This document shows positions 1 through 5,746 of a stretch of 6,353 bases of DNA, one piece after another. The stretch spans positions 1 through 6,353 of the forward strand of contig CAYNDV010000208.1 of the NCBI GenBank assembly GCA_964396055.1, written 5' to 3'. Source of the DNA: CAYJPV01 sp964396055 (GTDB taxonomy: Bacteria > Acidobacteriota > Vicinamibacteria > Vicinamibacterales > JAKQTR01). The first letter of the stretch is position 1. Each line of letters starts with the position of its first letter. The position numbers and the translations under genes are program-made. Below the pieces are notes generated by a model. That model saw nothing but the letters and a program-made list of their open reading frames with translations, ran no database searches and was not told the DNA's origin.

Positions 1-1896
1 CTGATCCCGGCGGGGCTGATGCCGGCGCCGCTGGTGAGCTTCGAGGGCGTGCACAACCGTAACGGCGCCCTGCCCCCGGACACCAACGGCGACATCGGCC
101 CCGATCACTATGTCCAGTGGGTGAACCTGTCGTTCGCGGTCTTCGATCGCGGCGGAAACGTGCTCCTCGGGCCTGCCAACGGCAACACCCTGTGGTCCGG
201 GTTCGGTGCGCCCTGCGAGACCCTCAACAGCGGCGATCCCATCGTCCTCTACGACCAGTTCGCCGATCGCTGGCTGATGAGCCAGTTCGCGCTCCAGAAC
301 TTCCCGAACGGACCCTTCTACCAGTGCATCGCGGTGTCGGTCACTGGTGACCCGACGGGCAGCTACCGCCGGTACGCGTACGCGTTCACGAAGATGAACG
401 ACTACCCCCATTTCGGGGTCTGGCCGGATGGCTACTACATGTCCATTAACCAGTTCAGCCCCGGTTCGCTGAACTGGGGAGGCCAGGGCGTCGCGGTGTT
501 CGATCGGACCCGCATGCTGACCGGCGCTGCGGCCACGATGCAGTACATCGACTACGGACTGGTGGACATGGCGTTCGGGGCCATGCTGCCGTCCGACGCC
601 GATGGCGCACGGATGCCGCCCGCCGGCTCGCCGAACTACTTCGTCGAGGTGGACGACAGGGCCTGGGACTGGCCCACAGACCGCCTGCAGGTGTTCGAGT
701 TCCACGTGGATTGGACCACGCCGGCGAACACCGTGTTTGCAGGGCCGGCAGTCATCGACCTCGAGGCTGCCGGGCTCGGGTTCGACGTCGGCGCATCGGA
801 TGTCGCGCAGCCGGGCACGACGACCCGCCTCGACGTGCTCGCCGATCGGCTGATGTACCGCCTGGCCTATCGCAACTTCGGCTCGCACGAATCGCTCGTC
901 GTGAACCACACCGTCAACGCCGGCGCAGGACGGGCCGGCATCCGCTGGTACGAACTGCGATCGCCCCGTGCCCCGGTCGTGCATCAGGCGGGCACATGGG
1001 CCCCGGCCGACGGGCTCGGCCGGTGGATGGGCAGCCTCGCCCAGGACGGCGTCGGCAACATGGCGCTCGGCTACAGCGTGTCGGGCACGGCGACGTTCCC
1101 GTCGATCCGGTATGTGGGCCGCCTGGCCACGGATCCGCCCGGAACCATGGGTCTGGGCGAAACGGAGTTGATGGCCGGCACGGGTGCGCAGACGCATTCC
1201 GCCGCCCGATGGGGCGATTACAGCATGATGGCGGTGGACCCCCTGGACGACTGCACGTTCTGGTACACCAGTCAGTACCTGACCACCACGTCGTCGGCCG
1301 CCTGGCGTACCCGCGTGGGGTCGTTCGTGTTGCCCTCATGCCTGGAGGGGCCACAGGGCCGGTTCGTGGGGCGCGTGCGCAACAGTCGAATGCCCATCGC
1401 CGGCGCGCGTGTGAGCGTGCGGCAGGACGGGATCGAGAAGTACTCGGCGGCCACGAGGGCCGACGGCACCTACGACGTCGTGGTGACGCCCGGTGCATAC
1501 GACCTGTCCTTTTCCGCGGCCGACTTCGTGCCGGCGACCAGGAAGGGGCGACGGGCGGAGGCAGGCACAAGGACCACCGTGCACGCCGTCCTGCAGCGCC
1601 CCGGCGCGTTCGTGGGCGCCGTGACCGAGCGCGGCACGGGCCTGCCGCTCGAAGGCGTGCTCGTGGAACTGCAGCAGGGCGGCTCGACTCTGGCCGATAT
1701 GGTCACGGACGAAGACGGTCAGTACACGTTCACGGGCCTCGACCCGAACGTGCGGTACGACATCGTTCTCTCGCTCGAAGGGTACAAGACCCGGCAACTG
1801 TCGCGGTACCTGCCGGCGGGTCGGACGGTGACGGTGAATGCGGCTTTGGGGGAGGACACAGAAGCAAGAAGCAAGAAGCAAGAAGGAGCACGATGA
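1..1896 (+). CDS. Secreted-type protein of unknown function with two C-terminal carboxypeptidase-regulatory-like modules (5' partial)
   Basis: The frame is open from base 1 (LIPAGL precedes the first Met at 19), so the true start and any signal peptide probably lie upstream. Numbering from Met-19, residues 1 to about 441 form one globular region with motifs LPPDTNGDIGPDHYVQWVN, SGDPIVLYDQFADRWLMSQF, RWMGSLAQDG, HSAARWGDYSMMAVDP and DDCTFWYTSQY. I recall similar uncharacterised domains in predicted exoproteins of Acidobacteriota and Chloroflexota, but see no catalytic motif such as HExxH or a Ser-His-Asp triad. It has four cysteines (66, 103, 412, 441), which could form disulfides outside the cell. 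Residues 446-525 and 528-609 are two Ig-like modules of the carboxypeptidase-regulatory type, with GxVxxxxxPIAGARVSV, ADGTYDVVVTPGAYDL, LEGVLVEL and DGQYTFTGL. The last residues (EDTEARSKKQEGAR) and the TGA stop come from intergenic repeat copy A, so the C-terminus may be altered. The same module pair ends the next gene. Coding status is strong; function unknown. Confidence 0.9.
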   Translation: MIPAGLMPAPLVSFEGVHNRNGALPPDTNGDIGPDHYVQWVNLSFAVFDRGGNVLLGPANGNTLWSGFGAPCETLNSGDPIVLYDQFADRWLMSQFALQNFPNGPFYQCIAVSVTGDPTGSYRRYAYAFTKMNDYPHFGVWPDGYYMSINQFSPGSLNWGGQGVAVFDRTRMLTGAAATMQYIDYGLVDMAFGAMLPSDADGARMPPAGSPNYFVEVDDRAWDWPTDRLQVFEFHVDWTTPANTVFAGPAVIDLEAAGLGFDVGASDVAQPGTTTRLDVLADRLMYRLAYRNFGSHESLVVNHTVNAGAGRAGIRWYELRSPRAPVVHQAGTWAPADGLGRWMGSLAQDGVGNMALGYSVSGTATFPSIRYVGRLATDPPGTMGLGETELMAGTGAQTHSAARWGDYSMMAVDPLDDCTFWYTSQYLTTTSSAAWRTRVGSFVLPSCLEGPQGRFVGRVRNSRMPIAGARVSVRQDGIEKYSAATRADGTYDVVVTPGAYDLSFSAADFVPATRKGRRAEAGTRTTVHAVLQRPGAFVGAVTERGTGLPLEGVLVELQQGGSTLADMVTDEDGQYTFTGLDPNVRYDIVLSLEGYKTRQLSRYLPAGRTVTVNAALGEDTEARSKKQEGAR

Positions 1897-2014
1897 GACA
1901 GGGAGCCTGAGTGCGTGACGGCGTGATCCCTTCTTGCTCCTTGATTCTTGCTTCTGACTAGCCTCTAGCCTCTAGCCTCTAGCCCCAAGCCTCTAGCCCC
2001 AAGCCCCACGCCCC
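1858..2014. repeat. Composite palindromic/heptad repeat element, copy A
   Basis: The element has three parts. The left arm (1860-1886) consists of GAAGCAA heptads, and the right arm (1929-1955) is its reverse complement at 25 of 27 positions. They are separated by a 42-nt loop (1887-1928). Within the loop CACG (1889-1892) can pair with CGTG (1922-1925), and CAGG-gag-CCTG (1899-1909) forms a small apical hairpin. From 1931 to 2014 the sequence is exactly 12 heptads in one register: three TTCTTGC-like, one TTCTGAC, then TAGCCTC/TAGCCCC/AAGCCTC units, ending AAGCCCC and ACGCCCC. A second copy lies at 5586-5746. The left arm overlaps the last codons of the upstream gene. There is no T-tract after the stem, so it is not a standard intrinsic terminator, and no transposase is present. 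Confidence 0.93.
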
Positions 2015-2017
2015 GAG

Positions 2018-2023
2018 TAGAAT
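2018..2023 (+). promoter_or_regulatory. Possible -10 box (TAGAAT)
   Basis: TAGAAT matches the sigma-70 -10 consensus at five of six positions. It is the first non-repetitive sequence after copy A and lies about 120 bases before the preferred start of the 1133-residue protein. No convincing -35 box is present: the expected region is inside the C-rich heptad tract. Weak candidate only; the gene could instead be read through from upstream. Confidence 0.25.
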
Positions 2024-2133
2024 CCCCCCCGCCCCCCGGCGGACCGCCGGCTGCCAGCCCTCCGATGCGGCACCCGTGCGTCAGCGCCGCCGACCACCTC
2101 GTCGGCACTCGCGACCCGCAGACGCCATGGTGC

Positions 2134-2141
2134 AAGGGGGG
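2134..2141 (+). promoter_or_regulatory. Shine-Dalgarno-like site deciding the start at 2145
   Basis: The purine run AAGGGGGG ends three bases before ATG 2145. In-frame ATGs at 2076 and 2127 lack any comparable site. Starting at 2145 also places the protein's signal peptide directly at the N-terminus, whereas the earlier starts add an Arg-rich leader. Both lines of evidence favour 2145. Confidence 0.6.
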
Positions 2142-2144
2142 CTC

Positions 2145-5100
2145 ATGGTATCCACTCCTCGTCGCCGCTGGACCCGTACGATCGTCATGGCCGCGCTGTG
2201 CGCGGCGATCGCCATCACGGGGCACACCGTGACGGCCCGCACCACGTCGACGGTGCAGGGGACCGTCACCGACGGCTCGGGACACGGCTGGCCGCTGTAC
2301 GCGAAGCTGACGTTCACGGGCGACGGCAGCACGCACACGGTCTACTCAAACCCGTCCACCGGGGCCTACAGCGCCGAACTCACTGACGGTGTGAACTACG
2401 GCGTGCAGGTGGACGCCGTCGCACCCGGATACCTGCCGCTGCTGGCCACCACGACGCCCGTGGCGCCGGGGCCCACTGTCCTCGACCTTGCGGTGCTCGT
2501 GGACGACAGCAGTTGCTCGGCGCCCGGATACGCGTCGCCGTACGCCTACTCGGACAACTTCGAGCAGAGCGACGGAGGCCTCGTGGGCGACGAGGGGTCG
2601 CCGTATGCCTGGGTGACGCCCACCAACGGCCCCGGTTCGGCCCACAGCGGCTCCAAGGCGTGGGGCATGCCCAATGGCTACGGGAACAACCAGGATACCT
2701 ACCTGACGTCACCCGCGATCGACCTCAGCGCCCGGGCGGGCGAGGTCCCCGTGATCACCTGGTGGAACTGGCTGCATGCCGAGGATCTCTGGGATTGGGC
2801 GGCCCTCGAGGTGAGCCGCGACAATGGCGTCACATGGGCGCGCGTGTGGGGACGGTCGATGGGGGCATTCAATCTCCAGTGGACACGTCAGACCGCGCGT
2901 CTGGATCCCAGCTACGCGGTCGCCGGCTTCCGCTACCGCTTCCACATGCACTCCGACTGGAGCGTCGTCTTCGACGGGCTGTTCATCGACGACGTCGCGG
3001 TGTTCTTCGTGCCGCAGTCCTCGATTGTGTTTCACGAGGACTTCGAGGCGGACAACGGCGGCTATACGGTGGGCGGTGCCAACTCCGCGTGGGAGTGGGG
3101 CACACCTGTCGGCGGACCCGGCATGGCCTACTCCGGCTCGAAGGCGTGGGGCACCAACATGGCAGGGGGCTACCCCTCCTACATGAACAGCCACATCACG
3201 TCGCCGGCTGTCGATCTCGCCGCCTACTCCGGGCAGAGCCTGGTCGTGTCGTGGTGGCAGTACCTGGCCACCGAACGTGACTGGGACTGGGTCAGCCTGC
3301 ACGGCAGCCCTGATGATGGCGTGAACTGGAATCTGTTGTGGGGAGGGTACTCCGGCCAGTACTCGCTGCGCTGGCACCGGCAGGCGGTCACGCTGGCGCC
3401 CGGGTACTCGACGGCGGGGTTCCGTGCTCGATTCCTGATGACCTCCGACGACGGCAACAACCCGAACCTGTGTCCCTGCAACGGTGTGTTCCTCGATGAC
3501 GTCTCGGTCGAGTTGCCCACGCCGGCGTCGCTGGGCGGCTGCACGGCCGTTCCCGGAGGCGTGGTTCGCGGCCAGGTGACGGACGCGAACACCGGCGTCG
3601 GCCTCGTTGGCGCGGTGGTGACCATCGACGGCGACCCCGCCACAGCGATCCACACCGTGGCCACGCCTGACGATCCGGGCGTGCCCGACGGCGTGTACAG
3701 CCTGTTCGTCCCCGGTTCCGGCGCCGCCACACTCGCGTTCACGAAGACCTTCGGCTACCAGGACGCGAGCGCGGAGGTGGAGGTGGAGGCCGACGGGGTG
3801 GTGACGCAGGATGCGGCCCTGGCGGCCGGACGTCTGACGGTGGCGCCGACAGCCCTGGACATCGCCGTGCCGGTTGGCGGACGGACATCCCGGACCTTCA
3901 CCGTCACCAACGACGGCGGCGCGCCCGTGGCGTACACGATCAACGAAGCGCGTGTATCGAAGCCGGCCGGCGCCGCCGCCCGGGCCCGCGCGCTGCGCCC
4001 GCGCCCGTCGCGCCCGCTGCCGATGCAGAAGCGGCACTACGATGCCCCGTTCCCGCCCGCGTCGAAATCCCGGCGGCCCGCTGCGCCGCGGCCGTACGCC
4101 GCCGGCGACGTCGTGCAGTCGTGGACCACCGCGGACGTGGTGTACGGCCTCGCCTTCGACGGGGCGTCCCGCACCGTGTGGCTGGCCAGCCCGGGCACCT
4201 CGTGGTTCGGGACCAACCACCTGACCGAGTACTCGCAGGCGGGCGTGGCCACCGGCCGCTCCCACGAGTTCACCTGGATGCCGGAGAACGGGCCCGGCGA
4301 TGCCGCCTTCAACTGGAACACGGGCATGCTGTGGGTCATGAACGTGGACAGCAACGGCAACAACTGCCTCTACGAGATGGACCCCGCCAGTGGCGCCACC
4401 GGCAACACGATCTGCCCGGGCGGAGCCACCGGCTTCGCCGTATCGCAGCGCGGCCTGGCCTACGATCCCGATTCCGACACGTGGTACGCGGGCGGCTGGA
4501 CCGAGAAGGTCATCTACCACTTCGACGCGTCGGGGACCATCCTCGATCAGGTCTACACCGGGCTCGACATCGCGGGGCTGGCCTACAACCCGGCGACGCA
4601 CCACCTGTTCGTGGCCACGACCGACGACACGTCCGCCTTCCACGTGCTCGATCCCGCACGGGCCTTCCAGGACCTCGGCCAGTTCACCGTCACCGGCTTC
4701 ACCGCCCATGGCGGCGCCGGCCTGGAGATCGGGTGCGACGGACGGCTGTGGGCCGTGGATCACGGCGCCGATCCGCGCCGCGTGTACCAGTTCGAGTCCG
4801 GCGAGAAGACGACCGTGTGCCGCGCGAACCTGGACTGGGTCAGCGTGTCGCCCGCGTCCGGCACGCTCGAGCCGGGCGGGACGGTCGATGTGACGCTCAC
4901 CATCGATGCGCGCGATGTCCCGGTCGGTCCGGGCGCGCTCCCCGCCGGCACGTATGCCGGGATCATCGGCATCGGCACCAATACGCCGTACGGCGCGTCG
5001 CCGGTCGATCTGGCGCTGACGGTGGCGGCCACCACCAGCCAGATCAAGGGGATCGTGAAGCGGGTCGGCGGCGTCGTGCCCGGCGCCATCGTGACGGCGT

Positions 5101-5546
5101 GGGCCGGCGATGTCGTCCACAACTGGACGACGGCCGGGCCCGACGGCCGCTACGTCCTGACGACGTCGCCGGGCACCTTCACGCTCGGGGTCACGGCGCC
5201 GGGGTACTTCGATTACTCGAAGGCCGGGATCCTCGTCGGCGTGAACAAGAAGAAACTCGTCAACCCCCAGCTGAGCCGTCCGGGCACGTTCCAGGGCACC
5301 GTGAAGGAGATGGGCGCAGGGACGCTGCTGGAGGGCGTGCTGGTGCAGCTCCTGAAGTCCGGAGTGCCGCAGGCGACCACGACCACCGGCGCCGACGGCG
5401 CCTTCTCGTTCACCACGCTGCGGCCGGCTGCGTCGGGCTGGGTGTTGCGGTTCACGAAAGACGGCTACGTCGCCAAGAACATGGGCCGCGGGCTCCCGGA
5501 CGGAGCGACGGTCACCGTCAACGCCGTGATCAGGAAGGCGAGGTAG
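2145..5546 (+). CDS. Large secreted multidomain protein: Ig-like modules, tandem MAM/choice-of-anchor-J-like domains, nested beta-propeller-like segment
   Basis: With ATG 2145 the protein has 1133 residues; the frame is open back to ATG 2076. Residues 1-31 are a Sec signal peptide (RRRWTR, then hydrophobic VMAALCAAIAI, possible cleavage after TVTA). Residues 36-120 are carboxypeptidase-regulatory-like. Residues 136-289 and 296-457 are two related jelly rolls of the MAM/choice-of-anchor-J type, each with DNFE or EDFE, HSGSKAWG or YSGSKAWG, SPAIDL or SPAVDL, WDW, and DDVAV or DDVSV. Residues 472-560 are another regulatory-like module. Residues 563-600 look like the first strands of an abnormal-spindle/BACON-type Ig domain, finished only at 895-960 (WVSVSPASGTLEPGGTVDV). 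Between them lie an Arg/Pro-rich linker (603-650) and a propeller-like segment (652-890) with repeated LAFD, LAYDPDSDTWYAG and LAYNPATHHLFVA blades. Residues 964-1043 and 1046-1130 are two final regulatory-like modules matching the end of the upstream protein. No protease or hydrolase motif is seen, although such accessory domains often accompany S8 or M6 peptidases. Probable role: extracellular binding or adhesion (inference). Confidence 0.92.
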   Translation: MVSTPRRRWTRTIVMAALCAAIAITGHTVTARTTSTVQGTVTDGSGHGWPLYAKLTFTGDGSTHTVYSNPSTGAYSAELTDGVNYGVQVDAVAPGYLPLLATTTPVAPGPTVLDLAVLVDDSSCSAPGYASPYAYSDNFEQSDGGLVGDEGSPYAWVTPTNGPGSAHSGSKAWGMPNGYGNNQDTYLTSPAIDLSARAGEVPVITWWNWLHAEDLWDWAALEVSRDNGVTWARVWGRSMGAFNLQWTRQTARLDPSYAVAGFRYRFHMHSDWSVVFDGLFIDDVAVFFVPQSSIVFHEDFEADNGGYTVGGANSAWEWGTPVGGPGMAYSGSKAWGTNMAGGYPSYMNSHITSPAVDLAAYSGQSLVVSWWQYLATERDWDWVSLHGSPDDGVNWNLLWGGYSGQYSLRWHRQAVTLAPGYSTAGFRARFLMTSDDGNNPNLCPCNGVFLDDVSVELPTPASLGGCTAVPGGVVRGQVTDANTGVGLVGAVVTIDGDPATAIHTVATPDDPGVPDGVYSLFVPGSGAATLAFTKTFGYQDASAEVEVEADGVVTQDAALAAGRLTVAPTALDIAVPVGGRTSRTFTVTNDGGAPVAYTINEARVSKPAGAAARARALRPRPSRPLPMQKRHYDAPFPPASKSRRPAAPRPYAAGDVVQSWTTADVVYGLAFDGASRTVWLASPGTSWFGTNHLTEYSQAGVATGRSHEFTWMPENGPGDAAFNWNTGMLWVMNVDSNGNNCLYEMDPASGATGNTICPGGATGFAVSQRGLAYDPDSDTWYAGGWTEKVIYHFDASGTILDQVYTGLDIAGLAYNPATHHLFVATTDDTSAFHVLDPARAFQDLGQFTVTGFTAHGGAGLEIGCDGRLWAVDHGADPRRVYQFESGEKTTVCRANLDWVSVSPASGTLEPGGTVDVTLTIDARDVPVGPGALPAGTYAGIIGIGTNTPYGASPVDLALTVAATTSQIKGIVKRVGGVVPGAIVTAWAGDVVHNWTTAGPDGRYVLTTSPGTFTLGVTAPGYFDYSKAGILVGVNKKKLVNPQLSRPGTFQGTVKEMGAGTLLEGVLVQLLKSGVPQATTTTGADGAFSFTTLRPAASGWVLRFTKDGYVAKNMGRGLPDGATVTVNAVIRKAR
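5034..5543 (+). other. C-terminal tandem Ig-like module pair shared with the upstream protein
   Basis: This segment encodes residues 964-1133 of the large secreted protein. It parallels residues 446-609 of the upstream protein (bases 1354-1845): a first module with PGAIVTAW and DGRYVLTTSPGTFTLGV, then RPGTFQGTVKEMGAGTLLEGVLVQL, a DGAFSFTTL turn, GYVAKNMGRGLPDG and TVTVNA. The upstream equivalents are PIAGARVSV, DGTYDVVVTPGAYDL, RPGAFVGAVTERGTGLPLEGVLVEL, DGQYTFTGL, GYKTRQLSRYLPAG and TVTVNA. The order and ending match. It could be a sorting or surface-display tail, or simply duplicated spacer modules. Confidence 0.75.
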
Positions 5547-5553
5547 GGGGACC

Positions 5554-5616
5554 GAAGACGGAAGACGGAAGACAGAAGACAGAAGACAGAAGCAAGAAGC
5601 AAGAAGCAAGAAGGAA
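5554..5616 (+). repeat. GAAG-initiated heptad tandem array (9 units)
   Basis: Nine contiguous 7-bp units begin seven bases after the stop codon of the large secreted protein: two GAAGACG, three GAAGACA, three GAAGCAA and one GAAGGAA. The register is unbroken although the word changes. The last units are also the left arm of the inverted repeat in copy B. The equivalent position before copy A lacks the GAAGACR units, so this tract has grown or been lost at one locus. Confidence 0.93.
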
Positions 5617-5620
5617 CACG

Positions 5621-5686
5621 ATGCACGGGGCCTGGGTGCGTGACGGCGTGATCCCTTCTTGCTTCTTGATTCTCGCTTCTGACTAG
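5621..5686 (+). CDS. Possible 21-residue micro-ORF inside the loop of copy B
   Basis: ATG 5621 is preceded by AAGAAGGA with five bases between, a good Shine-Dalgarno arrangement. The frame runs 21 codons to TAG 5684-5686. It begins MHGAWVRDGVIPSC and ends in a short hydrophobic stretch before SD. In copy A the same frame starts at ATG 1893, differs by an in-frame 3-nt insertion, and has TGA where this copy has TGG, leaving five codons. The start signal lies in the left arm of the hairpin and most of the C-terminal half is encoded by the right arm. The pattern may simply be a by-product of the palindrome; coding status is unproven. Confidence 0.2.
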   Translation: MHGAWVRDGVIPSCFLILASD

Positions 5687-5721
5687 CCTCTAGCCTCTAG
5701 CCTCTAGCCTCTAGCCTCTGG

Positions 5722-5746
5722 CCCCAAGCCCCAAGCCCCACGCCCC
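5722..5746 (-). other. G-quadruplex-capable tract at the 3' end of the convergent gene
   Basis: On the - strand this reads as four GGGG runs separated by CGT, CTT and CTT, a perfect G4-N3-G4-N3-G4-N3-G4 pattern of 25 nt. The first G is the last base of the TAG stop codon of the - strand gene, so an RNA quadruplex could begin at its stop. Copy A carries a related pattern at 1983-2014 with one 10-nt loop. The pattern is seen directly; folding and function are not shown. Confidence 0.7.

Larger units (their letters stand above)
5586..5746. repeat. Composite palindromic/heptad repeat element, copy B
   Basis: This copy is colinear with copy A at 1858-2014. The left arm (5588-5614) pairs with the right arm (5654-5680) at 25 of 27 positions around a 39-nt loop. 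The loop keeps CACGATG and an identical run from GTGCGTGACGGCGTGATC into the right arm. A different small hairpin is possible at the apex (GCAC 5623-5626 with GTGC 5636-5639). The downstream tract (5656-5746) has 13 in-register heptads, one more than copy A, and the loop is 3 nt shorter. The last base of the tract is the last base of the stop codon of the convergent gene. The element therefore fills nearly the whole gap between two converging genes and may act as a two-way 3'-end structure (inference). Confidence 0.93.

Noticed and set aside
711..1910. A 399-codon + strand frame overlapping the first gene
   Set aside because: Arg/Gly-rich shadow translation with no domain features, out of frame with the conserved domain protein.
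1860..1955. Standard intrinsic terminator
   Set aside because: The stem is long and AT/GC mixed with a 42-nt loop and is followed by CTAG and C-rich heptads rather than a T-tract. A termination role is possible but this is not the canonical form.
1931..2014. CRISPR array
   Set aside because: The units are contiguous 7-mers with no spacers, far shorter than CRISPR repeats, and no cas gene is visible.
1858..2014. Insertion sequence
   Set aside because: The element is only about 160 bp, has no transposase frame, and no flanking target-site duplication could be recognised.
2076..2144. Translation start of the large secreted protein at ATG 2076 or 2127
   Set aside because: Neither has a Shine-Dalgarno sequence, and both would put an Arg-rich leader before the signal peptide. 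ATG 2145 has AAGGGGGG just upstream.
2709..5609. A 966-codon open frame on the - strand, antisense to the large secreted protein
   Set aside because: It is the GC-driven shadow of the real gene: its translation is Arg/Gly/His-rich with no recognisable domain, and its apparent start lies in the heptad repeat. The + strand frame has a signal peptide and clear domains.
4121..5686. A 521-codon + strand frame overlapping the end of the large secreted protein and running through repeat copy B
   Set aside because: Low-complexity Arg/Gly/His translation in the +1/+2 frame of a well-supported gene. Only its last 21 codons coincide with the possible micro-ORF.
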